A DNA stretch of 64,000 nucleotides from Owenia fusiformis (taxonomy: Eukaryota; Annelida; Polychaeta; Sabellida; Oweniidae), in the NCBI GenBank assembly GCA_903813345.2, contig CAIIXF020000002.1:35687743-35751742 (forward strand), written 5' to 3'. The position numbers and the translations under genes were made by a program. The notes beneath the pieces are model-generated. The model did not search any database. It was not told the origin of the DNA and worked only from the letters and a program-made list of their open reading frames with translations. This document shows, in pieces, positions 24,734 through 60,600 of this stretch (positions within the stretch are counted from its first letter, which is position 1; every line of letters begins with the position of its first letter).

Positions 24734-27600
24734 AAGATCAAGATGAGGATTATGTATTCCTATCGGAAATGGTAATTCCCAATGACCCAGGCATTCCAGG
24801 GTTACCAGACCGGATCTTCGGGACAGATGTCGATGTACGCTCACAAGCTTCACCCGTTCCAGGTAGCCAGAGTGACGATATTAATACATCACCGCTTGCT
24901 GATTCTGTTGATATTGACAATATGACAGACGTCACAGATGTGAATGATCAAGTACCAGCGTGGTTTAAAGAACTTAGGATAGCAGGTAACAATCCCATTC
25001 ATTTCAAAATCGATTCAGGGGCTGATGTTACCATGATGAGTAGAGTTAAGCTCAGTAGTCCAGGGGGACCTGTCAAATGTAAAGGGGTGTTTACCGCTCA
25101 AATTCCCCATGCGTCACGCAAATACAGGGTAAACATGCACGTCGCAGATACTTTTTCTGGGGTAAATCTTTTGTCCAGGGGCTGTGCTGTAGCCATGGGT
25201 CTTTTCAAAGATTTAGGGTCTGTTCATGATACCTTTAATGACTGTTACGGTGACGTTGGTAAGATTGACTGTAAGCCAGTTCACATTGACCTAAAATCAG
25301 ACGATGTGCCTTATAGTGTACCTTGCTCCAGACGTTTACCTTTACCATTAATGGCTAGAGTGAAAGATAAGTTAGAAAAGCTTGAATCTCAAAGTGTTAT
25401 TTCACGCGTTACTAGTGCCACTGATTGGTGTGCTCCCATTATCGCGGTAGAAAAGAAAAATGATGCTGATCCAAGAATTTGTGTGGATTTACGTCGTCTA
25501 AATCTCAGTGTGAAACGTGAGAAGTTTATCCTCCCTACACCAGAAGACGTTTTGCACAAGTTGGCTGGCTCCACCGTGTTTAGTATTTTGGACGCGTCGA
25601 GTTCTTTTTGGGGTCTCACATTAGATCACAAATCATCTCTATTGACTACGTTCATTACGCCTTTTGGAAGGTATAAGTTCAATCGCGTACCATTTGGTCT
25701 TAACTTCGCAAGTGAACTTTATCAGAGACATTTGAGTGACATATTTTCGAAGGTTGATGGTGCCGAGGTCGTAATCGACGATATAATCGTACATGGAAAA
25801 ACTCAAGCAGAACATGATAAAAATCTCAAGAACGTGATGGAACTCGTAAGAAAGGTAGGGATAAAGCTCAATCGCCGAAAGTGTAAGTTTTCATTGCCGG
25901 AAGTCACATTTGTTGGCAATCGAATTTCAAAGGACGGTGTAGCTCCTTCACAAGAACACATAAAGGCAATTCAACAGCTAAATACACCTACTGACGTCAC
26001 AGAACTACGTAGATTTTTAGGTATGGTCAATTTTCTATGTCGTTTCGTGAAAAACTTAGCTGAAGTTGCAGCTCCGTTGTACGCATTGCTTAGAAAAGAT
26101 GTCGTTTTTCAATGGGAAAAAGCCCAAGATAATGCTTTCAACGAAATCAAACGAATGATTTGCAACGCGCCGGTACTAGCTTTTTACGACATTTCTCGTC
26201 CTACTATTGTTAGCGCAGATAGTTCTAGCTACGGAATCGGGGCGTGTCTTCTTCAGAAAAGTAAAGATGACATTTGGAGACGGGTTGCATTCGGATCAAG
26301 AAGTTTATCTGAATCGGAAAAGAAGTATGCCCAAATTGAGAAGGAATGCCTTGCTTCGGTATGGGGGTGTGAACATTTTTCCAGATATTTAGTCGGTTTA
26401 CCCGAATTTGAAATTTTTACGGACCACAAACCCCTTGTGCCGTTGATAAATTCCAAAGACATTGATAAAGCGCCGATTAGGTGCCAGAGACTTCTTATGC
26501 GATTGATGCGCTTCAACGTGCGTGCTAAATATGTCCCGGGAAAGGATATGGTAATAGCAGACACATTATCGCGCGACCCGATGAAACCATGTAATGAAAA
26601 ACAGGATGATTTGGAAGTAGATATAGAATCTTATCTGTACTCACTTGACAGAAATAGACCTATCGCTGATCGGTTATTGGAGAAAATCCGCGAAGCTACA
26701 ACTTTGGATGCTGATCTTTTACAGGTAAACAAATACATTTCTCTTGGATGGCCACAATCCATTAAGATTGTACCGCCAGCTATCAAGCCATATTTTGCAG
26801 AACAAGGTATGTTGAGTTTATATAACGGAGTTATAACACATGGCTCGCGTGTTGTCGTACCTCGGAGTTTGCAGAGGGATATGCTTGAACGCATCCATCA
26901 TGGTCATTTGGGCATTACAAAATGCAGATTGCGCGCGAATCAATCTGTATGGTGGCCTGGAATGAGTTCGCAGATAAAAGATATGGTAAGTAAATGTGCT
27001 CATTGTGTTGTTTCAAGGCCAACTCAAAAGCATGAACCACTAATACCTACTATTCTACCTGATAGGCCATGGTCATTAATCGCAGCGGATCTTTGTGAGT
27101 TCCAGAATCAACACTGGTTGGTGATCGTGGATTACTTCTCTCGTTTCCCAGAGATCGCGCTCATGAATAAAAAAAAAACATCAAAGAATGTGATAGACAA
27201 AATGAAAGGCATATTTGCCAGATACGGTATTGCTGATGTTGTGTCGGATGGTCCTCAATTCGCAAGTCAAGAGTTCGCAGATTTTGCTAAGAAATACAAT
27301 TTCCGTCACATAACTAGTTCGCCACATTTAAGTCAGTCAAACGGACAAGTAGAGAGAGGAGTGCAAATAATCAAACGGTTCCTATCACAGGATGACCCAT
27401 TTCTCGCGCTTCTCACTTATCGCTCTACGCCACATATGTCCACAGGTGTTTCCCCAGCACAATTGTTGATGGGAAGACAAATAAAATCGACTGTACCAAC
27501 CTTACCCAACAACTTAAGTCCACATTGGCCCAACTTGCTAAGCACGATAGCAGTGCTAAGGCAAAGTACAAGACTAACTATGACAATCGCCATGGAGTGA
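24433..27600 (+). CDS. Gypsy element nucleocapsid-pol ORF
   Basis: This 1055-codon frame carries, in order: a CX2CX4HX4C zinc knuckle (CSACKGIRHFKRAC, about residue 65); an aspartic protease with DSG (about 193); reverse transcriptase with RICVDLRRLN and the catalytic VIDDI motif in place of the usual YXDD (about 448); RNase H with SADSSSYG and TDHKPL (about 594 and 663); and integrase with an HHCC zinc site (from about 820) and the DDE residues in AADLCEF, VVSDGPQF and NGQVE (about 885, 937, 970). These enzymes copy the element's RNA and insert the DNA. The frame ends early, and the integrase C-terminus continues in another frame from about 27525. Confidence 0.94.
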   Translation: MYIEMARIREAVRETGPPQPVDAIKARGNSSNHRKQKPDRECGNCLRKHAEGQCNAHGKQCSACKGIRHFKRACRKTKGGTVNKLPSKSSNKKIESTEYVEDQDEDYVFLSEMVIPNDPGIPGLPDRIFGTDVDVRSQASPVPGSQSDDINTSPLADSVDIDNMTDVTDVNDQVPAWFKELRIAGNNPIHFKIDSGADVTMMSRVKLSSPGGPVKCKGVFTAQIPHASRKYRVNMHVADTFSGVNLLSRGCAVAMGLFKDLGSVHDTFNDCYGDVGKIDCKPVHIDLKSDDVPYSVPCSRRLPLPLMARVKDKLEKLESQSVISRVTSATDWCAPIIAVEKKNDADPRICVDLRRLNLSVKREKFILPTPEDVLHKLAGSTVFSILDASSSFWGLTLDHKSSLLTTFITPFGRYKFNRVPFGLNFASELYQRHLSDIFSKVDGAEVVIDDIIVHGKTQAEHDKNLKNVMELVRKVGIKLNRRKCKFSLPEVTFVGNRISKDGVAPSQEHIKAIQQLNTPTDVTELRRFLGMVNFLCRFVKNLAEVAAPLYALLRKDVVFQWEKAQDNAFNEIKRMICNAPVLAFYDISRPTIVSADSSSYGIGACLLQKSKDDIWRRVAFGSRSLSESEKKYAQIEKECLASVWGCEHFSRYLVGLPEFEIFTDHKPLVPLINSKDIDKAPIRCQRLLMRLMRFNVRAKYVPGKDMVIADTLSRDPMKPCNEKQDDLEVDIESYLYSLDRNRPIADRLLEKIREATTLDADLLQVNKYISLGWPQSIKIVPPAIKPYFAEQGMLSLYNGVITHGSRVVVPRSLQRDMLERIHHGHLGITKCRLRANQSVWWPGMSSQIKDMVSKCAHCVVSRPTQKHEPLIPTILPDRPWSLIAADLCEFQNQHWLVIVDYFSRFPEIALMNKKKTSKNVIDKMKGIFARYGIADVVSDGPQFASQEFADFAKKYNFRHITSSPHLSQSNGQVERGVQIIKRFLSQDDPFLALLTYRSTPHMSTGVSPAQLLMGRQIKSTVPTLPNNLSPHWPNLLSTIAVLRQSTRLTMTIAME

Positions 27601-28001
27601 AACCTTTGACAGAATTACCTAAAGGTGACAAAGTACTCGTTAAACTTGACAATCAAAAAGGGTGGAAAACTCCAGGTATAATCAAAGCCAAACATGACTC
27701 ACCAAGATCGTACATTGTACAGACTGACCGGGGTACTGTTAGACGAAATAGACGCCATCTAATGCCAGACCCTAACTCTAAATTAAGGGATCTCAGTCCT
27801 ATTCCATTTCCAATGGAATTCCCCGCCCCCACAATTACCAATCCTGGTATTTCGCCCGACATTGAGGATCATGGTAAGCAGTCTGTGAATGTTAAAGAGG
27901 AATTACCTCAACCAAGAATGGAATTGTTGCCAAGTCCAAGAGTCATACAAACACGTTCTAAATCTGGTATAATTGCAAAAAAGCCATCCAGATTTATGTA
28001 A
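27525..28001 (+). CDS. Gypsy integrase C-terminal segment, out of frame
   Basis: This 158-codon frame overlaps the end of pol and supplies what a gypsy integrase normally has after its core: a basic helix, then the strand-rich stretch GDKVLVKLDNQKGWK and RRNRRHL typical of the C-terminal DNA-binding region, then a proline-rich tail. The preceding pol frame stops at 27600 with unrelated sequence. A frame change near 27500-27530 is therefore needed to link the two, which probably makes this copy defective. No separate protein is implied. Confidence 0.75.
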   Translation: MAQLAKHDSSAKAKYKTNYDNRHGVKPLTELPKGDKVLVKLDNQKGWKTPGIIKAKHDSPRSYIVQTDRGTVRRNRRHLMPDPNSKLRDLSPIPFPMEFPAPTITNPGISPDIEDHGKQSVNVKEELPQPRMELLPSPRVIQTRSKSGIIAKKPSRFM

Positions 28002-28234
28002 CGGACATTGTGATGCATTGTTAGTGAATCGCAAATGATAAAGTGTTCAATTAAGACTGACATTATTATCACTATATAATGTTTATGTTTTAAAGCTGAC
28101 GTTGTACGTTTTGTATACAAACTACAAGGTTTCTATATGCATGAAGGACAATGCAAAATTCATTTATTTGCTAAGACATGCGATGGACATATTACATGCA
28201 ATTCATTAGTGTATTATCATCCTAAAAGGGGAGA

Positions 28235-28370
28235 TGTCATAATGTCTTAATTATGTTAATTAGATGCTTTATGTTATGTCATAATTGTACAAATGTGTTA
28301 CGTCATAATCTATGGAATAAACGCAGTTGATAGTCAGACACGACACGAGTGAAGTTCAATTCTCATAACA
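28235..28370 (+). repeat. 3' LTR of the gypsy element
   Basis: A 136-bp copy of the 5' LTR with one visible substitution. It is preceded by a polypurine tract at about 28224-28234 and followed by the target duplication AGTAG. Confidence 0.95.
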
Positions 28371-28434
28371 AGTAGCAAATCCTAATTTAAACTGAAAATA
28401 TCAGGTTGTTAAGAAAGTTTTGACTTGTACTTTA

Positions 28435-28774
28435 GGGTGTTTCACTTTTCGACTTTTTTTCAAATCAAGATGGAGTTTTGACCAGTTGGCCTCCTGATAA
28501 AGGAAAGCAAGCACAAAAAATTTCAACCAAATCCCTTGACGTTTAGACCTCCCCCTACCACACTTTTTGATGCCCATTTGATACCATGTTAATAATCGTC
28601 TAAAAATTGCAGAAAGTGTTATTTTCATCATGTTTGAGACATTTGTTCTACCAAAGGCACTTTGGTGTAGTTGAAGCTTTGGTTGAAATTTTTTGTGCTT
28701 GCTATTCTTTATCAGGAGGCCAACTGGGCAAAACTCCATTTTGATTTGAAAAAAAGTCGAAAAGTGAAACACCC
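28435..28774. mobile_element. 340-bp TA-flanked MITE with long inverted repeats
   Basis: The ends are GGGTGTTTCACTTTTCGAC and its inverted copy, flanked by TA on both sides. The arms stay complementary for over 100 bp around a short loop with no coding sequence. This fits a non-autonomous Tc1/mariner-type element. It sits just beyond the 3' LTR of the gypsy element, in the spacer between SNX25 and ANKRD10. Confidence 0.85.
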
Positions 28775-28844
28775 TATTGTACTTGTAATTGTATAATTTA
28801 GTCTACAGCCTAGGCTCTTGAAATCATCTTGAACTGAAGCAGGG

Positions 28845-28975
28845 GTTTCATTAGCAGCAGGCAACAGGCAATATTTACATGTACCACTGAGTTGTTTTCA
28901 CAAAATTGCCTATTGTTTTTAGGGGCTTTTCAACTTTTCCAAGTTAAATTTATGATTTCAATTATATTTCAGTTG
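28845..28975. repeat. Dispersed AACAGGCAA...AAAATTGCCT repeat
   Basis: This 130-bp stretch recurs at 36005-36165 and, in weaker form, at 49995-50110. All share TTGTTTTCACAAAATTGCCT and CTTTTCAACTTTTCCA or variants. No terminal repeats or coding sequence are seen. Confidence 0.65.
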
Positions 28976-29647
28976 AAGAAAAGCAATAGTCCATCAGAGG
29001 TAGCGTAAAGATTAAGAAAACAAATATCTAGGGTTTCATGATCAGCGCAAGACCTGTCCTTGAAACACCATGCATGGGCTTAGAATAAGTTACAAGATTC
29101 TTCAATACACGGGCCTGTGATAAAAAAATTGAACCTATAACAAATATTAATCATTCAATGAAGAGAGTGCTTCAGAATTCTCTGCTACAAGTATCACATG
29201 ATTTGATGATGTCAAATGAATTTGAAATTGACAAATGTTTGTTTGTTTGTATCCTTTATAGCGTTATAATGCCGCTTATTGGTCACGTGTTGCTGGTTAT
29301 TCCCTTGTGCTTGCTCTTGATACTTATTCACTTGTTCTTTATCAAAAGTCTAAAATTCCTTATACTATTATATACAGTTTTTATATGTGCTCATTTAAAA
29401 TCTCCTGGTTTGCCTAATGTAATTGCAAAAGGCATGAAATATTGTCATCAAAACGTTGTAGATCTAGCTAATTTCAAATAATTTGATGGTGTTTTACATT
29501 CAATTTATTCTTCGATATCTGTATAAAATACTTACATGTGGTACTAAGTATAATTCAACCGAGATGATGAGAAATATGAAGCAAATAGTAGATATTTTGA
29601 AAAAAACAAGTTTGAATACGGGCGCGGACATCTTACATCTCGTGACC

Positions 29648-29657
29648 TCTCGCGAGA
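29648..29657. promoter_or_regulatory. CGCG promoter element upstream of ANKRD10
   Basis: The palindrome TCTCGCGAGA stands 127 bp before the ANKRD10 ATG, within a locally CG-richer stretch. This motif is known from animal CpG-rich housekeeping promoters, where BANP binds it. It is the best visible candidate for the ANKRD10 core promoter. Function here is inferred from motif and position only. Confidence 0.6.
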
Positions 29658-29717
29658 TCTCGTCAAAAGTAAACAACACATGGAAGAGAAAATGCCGGTG
29701 AAGAAGGTCACACATAA

Positions 29718-53664
<23,947 letters not shown>

Positions 53665-54487
53665 CAGTCTGGTAAATGAAGATATCTGTTGTGAATTTAT
53701 TTCTGAAAATGATGCTGATACATGAAATGGTCTAGGGGTAAACAGAATTAAATTCTGGTTAAAATAGTAAGTGCTTTGTACTACATGGTGACAAATGTAT
53801 ATTTCAGTCATGTTAATATTTGAGATCTCAAAATTAATGCAGTTAATCAGTTTACATCCATACTAAATTTGTTAAAACATCAACCCACTTTTGTAGACAC
53901 CTATAACAACTTGAGTAGACACTCAAATCTGAGTAGTTATCAGATGTACTATTAAATAAAAATACATGTAATGTAATATAAATCGAAATGTTCACAATTA
54001 TAATTTATGTACAATAATTATATGAATATACAGCAAATTGAACATTGATCCCCACCTATTATATATATTTACTGTATATAATCACTTTAGAAATGACTTT
54101 TGACAATAAATCATAGTGTTATAAGAATGAATGCATAATTGCATATGTGTAGAAATATAGTGTATAATAATCTACACTTTCGCTGGAACATGTGATGCTA
54201 CCATCTTGTATATTAGATGATGGGTCATATTTGAATCCTGTATGCTGTATGGGTCCTGTAGCTTTCATATATGGGACCATTATGCCATGTGGGCCCTGTA
54301 TATCCTATTGATCCTGTTGTGTCAAGTAGCCTCTACGCTGGGGATCTGATTTGTAATAGATTTTTTTCTACTAGCCATGTAACACATACAATACATTAGA
54401 TTACATTGAGCAAAAGAATACAGAGGGATGAATGTAAATCTTAAATGGTAGTAAAAAGATGTCTCCACTTGTGGTGGATACATTAGA

Positions 54488-54639
54488 CAGTAAAACCTGT
54501 CTTAGTGAACACCTGTGTTTAGTGAACACCGCTTTAAGACATTTTACATTGACTGTATAAAATCTCTGCAGTAAACACCTACTTACAGTGAACACTTTTT
54601 TGTGACTCCATAGGTGTTCACTATATACAGGTTTTACTG
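54488..54639. mobile_element. MITE with CAGTAAAACCTGT ends, GTGAACACC subtype
   Basis: A 152-bp element with inverted ends and inner GTGAACACC repeats, in the spacer downstream of ANKRD10. Confidence 0.7.
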
Positions 54640-55177
54640 TACCTATGGTAGTAACAGTGAATGATATAGTTGTTTATTTAGAATTTGTGTAAATTTAAAT
54701 CATAAATTGTATGTTCATGTTAGATCTCACATATATTATTACAACATGGACACATGTAAATTTAGATATGTCCACACATATTATTTATGTGTAGTTTTCA
54801 CTATTGATCTTCTTATTGAAATGACAGAAAACTCATGTCTACTGTTGCACATTAATATCACAGTATGATTGATGTGGCCAAATGTTAAAATTTTAAACGT
54901 ATGTAAATATGGTATACTTCACCCAAAATATTAGTGTCTAGAAATAAGTAATGAGGCCCATTTTAATATGTTCAGAAATTGATAAGGAAATAGGCTAATT
55001 ATCACTTTATCATTTCTTTGTAAAAGTCTTGGACATGGTATGTCTTTAAAGGTAGCCTCAAGAAAAATACAATTGTAAAGACAGAAATAATTTGGGTGGA
55101 GTATTCCTTTAACTGGCCAAAAGCAGTGGAAGTCCAAACAGCCAAAATCCTAGCTCAGTTTCAGAAATTCTTGAAAT

Positions 55178-55252
55178 ACAGGGTGAACCACAACAGAACC
55201 CACAGGTCTCTGAGTAAACGTTCCGAGTTCTGTTTATTTTGGGTCACCCTGT
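55178..55252. mobile_element. Tiny TA-flanked hairpin element
   Basis: About 75 bp with ends CAGGGTGAACC and GGGTCACCCTG flanked by TA, in the ANKRD10 to coiled-coil gene spacer. Confidence 0.6.
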
Positions 55253-57648
55253 ACTCTGATGGTATATATTGCCAAAGCACTTTCATAAAGAGATAACATT
55301 TCTGTATAGTAGCTTTCATTTTTGGGAAGCTATTGCATACCTGTGCAGCAGACTTTTCCAGTAAATCCTGCCCTCTTTTATTCAACCAGAGATTTATAAT
55401 GCCCTTGTCAATGATTTTTGGATAACTGAAAACTCACATTTGTCCAAACCAATACTCATATATCCATTTTATCGAGGTCCACGCAGGTAGTTACACTATT
55501 GATGCTGGCATCTTATTGCCTCATTCTGGAGATTTTGACTTTTCACATTTTGAGCCCACTGGATGGTAACATTACCAACCAAGGAATCAATCCCATATTT
55601 TGAGTAAAACTGAACCAATAACATCATATCCAATCCAATAGTTGCATGAGTTGGCATGATTTACTGGAAAGTTTTATTTGCAGTGCACACTCATCTCGCT
55701 CGATTCACAAGGTTCCAGTTGTTCTAACTTCATTATTGTGACACCTGTAGTGTTTTATGACACCTTGGAGGTCAAAGATGGTGCACATTGCGACACATAC
55801 TGTATTCCTGGAAGAGTGTGAGATTTGGAAAACTTGTCTTGAAGAGAAACATTTGTTGCATACTCAGGCCCATAGCCAGGGGATTCGGGTTAACCCACTT
55901 TGCCAAAAAAAATTCAAAATCATGCAGTTTTGTACCATTCTGGGCACTTTTAAAGGGATTTTGGACCAAAGTTTTCAAATGTGAACCCCCTAGAATTTTT
56001 TGAAAGTGACCTCCTCCCTTGGCTTACTTACTAGGGGCCTGGAATACTTGTCGTATAAAGAAACTCTTGTTGCATACTTGTGTAGTGAATGAGAAGTTAG
56101 AATCAGAAATGAGTTAAGTTGTGATGTAGGAAACAATGCAGAGATTCCTGCTATTATGTAAAACATATTTTACGCTTTTTGTTGCATTTTATATCTGTAT
56201 TGAATATGTAATAAGAAAAAGTTTACAATTTAATGACATCATTCAAAATGAACGAAATTGATCTCAAGTAAAGTGGAATTAATATTTATAAAATTATTAT
56301 TAATGGGTTCTATAATGTAATTAATAATTCATCCAATTTAGGTATTTAGGAACTTTTGAAATTTTTTAAAATAACAGCTATTTCGATGCTTGATCTTGTA
56401 TAGCTATCTATTGTAGTGAACTGTATGTAGTTTGTATTCATATTTGTAGTTTGTATTAATATGTGTAGTTTGTTAATTATAATGTTATCCAGAAATATAT
56501 ACATTTTCATATTTTCATGAATAAATATTGCATTTATGTTAAGTTAATTCTGTTTTGAGGTTCTTGAATATTAATAAGAGTTCTAAGTTCCTTTGCAAAT
56601 CTGTATTTTGACACCATATATTAAATCAAATGTGTTGTCTACATTAAGATAATTTATGAAAACTCAAAATTAATTGCTCTCAATTTTGATTATGTAGAAT
56701 TATTAGATGAACATGGCGTAAAATTGGATGCGAAAGACAAATTTCCTATGAGATGGTGTACATTTTATTCTTTCATGATCCTACACGAACGCCAGTACGT
56801 ACATATACGTAATGTACCAGCAGTAGACCAGTATTAGCCTGCCATCTATTCATTAGAATAGAAAGCTTTCATGGAATTTATGACTCCTTGGTATTTTTCA
56901 TAAAGGGGAATCCCCTACTCACTGCCCATCTCCATCTTTTAGGAACTTGGCCTGAATAGAATTTCCGACGTAAAGATTAGGTAAGAAGCTCTTCCATGGA
57001 ATGATAATCATATCTAAACTTAAATTATAAGGGATAAACCATTGGTACAATAACACATTGTAACAATAAGTCTCCGCGATTGAGCTTGAATAGTCTATGG
57101 CCGCTTCAAATAACGTACAATTTAGTGTGGAATTCTGAAGGTCATTCAGGATTGTAGCTCCCCCAGTATGTTCTTGTTACTGTGTAAGACCATGTAACGT
57201 TAAATGGGCGATGGTAGAGAGGGGGCAAACATTGGATCATTCAATATCACTGTCGGCACACATGGATGACTCCGCTGCAGTTAGTATCACTTCAAGATGG
57301 TGACCAAAATTCAAGTTTCGTTTTTGATAAACCAACGATTTCAGCTTAACTAAATGTTTCGCCATGTGAACTGATAAAGTTATAATTGTAAACAATCAAA
57401 AGAAAGCTTTCAAGCCATGACGTAGAAATGACACGTTTGAAATGATGCGATCATAATTGAAAAAGTAATCTAAAAAAAGGCTAAAAAGGTTGCACCTTTG
57501 TGTCACAAATTGTCACTGGTAAAAGAAAAGATTCTAATATCAGGTTCTTTTTTCAGATTACAATTTCTTAGGAAGATACTTGAAATCACTAAAGATCTAC
57601 TCTCCATTGGCGATTAGCGTTAGGCCTACATCATAAATTCATATCAGG

Positions 57649-60600
57649 ATGGAACAATCAAAGAATACGGTGCAAACTAGTTGCTGCCGAGTAGACAAGA
57701 AAGAAGAGAAGAGCTGCGATGATTGTAAGACGAAAGATGCTGAAATCAACAAGCTCGGGAAACAAATCAGGGAGTTGATTGAGAAGATGAAACATGAGAA
57801 CCAATCAAAAGCCTCTCTGCAGAAGGATCTAAACTGCCTTGGACTTTTGTACAACCAACTGGAAGAGAAATATGGACATCTCGGTCACATTCAGAGGGAA
57901 TATTGGGAGGCGAAATTCGAGAACAGAGATGAATTTGTCAAAAAGTGGGAAGAACTTGATAAATTTGTTCACGACACTTGGGAGAAAGATCACGAGGAAC
58001 ATCGATACATGCACCAAGTTAAGTGTGAGAGTGATGATGTTGCAGCGAGGAACAGGAGCCTTGAAACTCAAAATATAGATTTGATACAGACTAATGCACA
58101 TTTTCGTAAAGAACACGAGAGAAAGAATAGCGAAATCGACAGGTTGACAAAAGAACTTAATCATAGCACCAGTGAGTTGAAGAACCTCTCGGAAAGGAAT
58201 TTTCACTTGAAGAAGGAATGGAAAGAAATGCAAGAAGGGGTTCAAGGGGTGGATGAGATGTCACTTGAACACGATCGTATATTGGGAATCAAACATGAAG
58301 CGATTGAAATATTAGAAGAAGAAAAGAAAACACTGAGAACAAAAATGACAGAAATGGAAATTCAAATCGACACAGTAAGAGGTAACCATTTTCAGCTTAC
58401 CGAACAATATTGCCAATTACGGAACAGCTTGAAAGAAACGAATAAGGAGTTGAAGGGAGCAAAAGACATGGCAAGTGAATACGAGAGAACATTAAAATCA
58501 AACAAAGACACTATCATAAAGTTAGAGGACGAAAAGAATGCTATGGAAATAAATTTAGCTGAGTTAAAAAGCAATTTAGAAAGAATAGAAAAGGACCGTC
58601 TGACTGAAAACAATAAGGTCAATGTTGCAACAAAAGATATTGGCACATCTGAAATACAAAATTCGTCGAAATGGTGGCATGGGGTGAAAAAGGACAAGAA
58701 ATTAAATAACTCGGGAACTAAAGTAAATAGTTCGATGAAGAGCAATGAAGGCACGGTTCAGAAAATCGAGCATATTCAAGCTGCGAGGCCATCAAAAGAA
58801 GAAAAACGTGAGCAACAACCTATGCACGACTTCGACAGGCGCATAGACAGGTAATGTTTGAAACTTTTGCAGTATTTCAAACATCCTTAGCAATTATAAC
58901 GCCGGAGAGACAACGTGTCCTTTATACTACAATGTAATACTAGAGACAACATGACCTTCTTACATGTATCTATATATTGACTTTTTGTTTCTTTGTACTT
59001 TACAGCAGTGGTGGGTCTTTGTGGAGGTCCCAGTCTGCTGTAAGCGATAAGAAACCAATGAAAGAAAAGAAACAGGAGCAACAACCAAATCCCTACAGGT
59101 ATATTTAAACGCACTTTAGTAAGTAACAATGTAATACTAGAGACATTATGGCCTTAATTCTTACATGTATAATGCCTTTTTGTTTCTTTGTACAACAGCA
59201 GTGGTTGGTCTTCGTGGTGGTCCCAGTCTGCTGTAAGTGATAAGAAACCAATCAAAGAAAAGAAACAGGAGCAACAACCAAATCCCTACAGGTATGATGT
59301 ATAAACACACTTTAGTAAGCAACAATGTAATACTAGAGGCATCATGGCCTTCTTACATGTATAATGCCTTTTTTGTTTCTTTGTACTACTGAGCAGTGGT
59401 GGGTCTTTGTGGAGGTCCCAGTCTGCTGTAAGCGATATGAAACCAATGAACGAAAAGAATCAGGATCAACAACCAAATCCCTACAGGTAACTATAAACGC
59501 ACTTTAGTAAGTAAAAATGTTATACTAGAGACAACATGACCTGCCTTACGTGTATTATGTTTTACTTGTACTACAGCAGTGGTGGGTCTTTGTGTAGGTC
59601 CCAGTCTGCTGTAAGCGATAAGAAACCAATGAACGAAAAGAATCAGGATCAACAACCGAATCCCTACAGGTAACTATAAACGCACTTTAGTAAGTAAAAA
59701 TGTTATACTAGAGACAACATGACCTGCCTTACGTGTATTATGTTTTACTTGTACTACAGCAGTGGTGGGTCTTTGTGGAGGTCCCAGTCTGCTGTAAGCG
59801 ATGAGAAACCAATGAAAGAAAAGAATCAGGATCAACAACCGAATCCCTACAGGTAACTATAAACGCACTTTAGTAAGTAAAAATGTTATACTAGAGACAA
59901 CATGACCTGCTTACGTGTATTATGATTTATGTTTTACTTGTACTACAGCAGTGGTAGGTCTTTGTGGAGGTCCCAGTCTGCTGTAAGTGATAAGAAACCA
60001 ATGAAAGAAAAGAATCAGGAGCAACAACCGAATCCCTACAGGTATGTATAAACGCACTTTAGTAAGCAAAAATGTAATGCTAGAGACAACATGGCCTTCT
60101 CACATGTACAGGGTGGTCCAAAAAAATGGGACACTCGTGTTTCAAAAATAAATATTGATTTTCTTGATGAAAACATGTCATATTATATACCAGTGGATAG
60201 GGAATTTACTTATCTTTAATTTGGTATATCATAAGTTCAAATTTATTATAATGTCTGTCAACCAGCGTCCATAATAAAAATGACGTCATTTTCATTTCAA
60301 AACGGGTTTTCCAAAACTTGCAAAAACAAAGTTTATTGTCAACTTTATTTACATAAACAAATGTTCAATATGTCCACCATTTTGATCAATTGTAACACTC
60401 AATTTTGGCCTAAACTGGCCAATAGCATCATTGATATGCTGTTAAAGACAATGAATTTCACTTCTCATTAATTCAATTCTGTTCTCAAGAGACTGAATTG
60501 AAGTAAAGGATTCATGGTACACCAATTCTGTTAGTTCTCCCCATACGTGGTAGTCACATATGTTGGTTGATCATATGATCTGGGGGAGGCAGTGATTAGG

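Larger units (their letters stand above)
23728..28370 (+). mobile_element. Ty3/gypsy LTR retrotransposon, nearly intact
   Basis: The element runs from TGTCATAATG to CTCATAACA. It has 136-bp LTRs at both ends and is flanked by a 5-bp target-site duplication, AGTAG (23723-23727 and 28371-28375). The two LTRs differ at one position that I can see (AATAAATGC against AATAAACGC), so the insertion is recent. A primer-binding site starting TGG directly follows the 5' LTR, and a polypurine tract (AAAAGGGGAGA) directly precedes the 3' LTR. Inside are gag, then protease, reverse transcriptase, RNase H and integrase, in the Ty3/gypsy order. No envelope gene is present. The short LTRs recall mag-like lineages, but I cannot assign a clade. 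It lies opposite in direction to SNX25 and about 150 bp upstream of that gene's ATG. Confidence 0.96.
53961..57648. other. Spacer between ANKRD10 and the coiled-coil gene
   Basis: AT-rich and without a gene. It holds the MITEs at 54488 and 55178. A T-rich acceptor (TTCTTTTTTCAG) near 57556 suggests that an upstream 5' UTR exon of the coiled-coil gene could lie here. Confidence 0.6.

Noticed and set aside
26253-27003. Antisense frames across the retroelement pol region
   Set aside because: They are shadows of the conserved reverse transcriptase, RNase H and integrase frame on the plus strand.
29158-29481. 107-codon plus-strand frame with very hydrophobic segments upstream of ANKRD10
   Set aside because: The composition is explained by T-rich DNA. 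It has no family resemblance, no splice context, and lies in the ANKRD10 promoter region.
57829-58245. Long antisense frame with hydrophobic stretches
   Set aside because: It is the shadow of the coiled-coil exon: a lysine- and glutamate-rich sense strand yields phenylalanine- and leucine-rich antisense.
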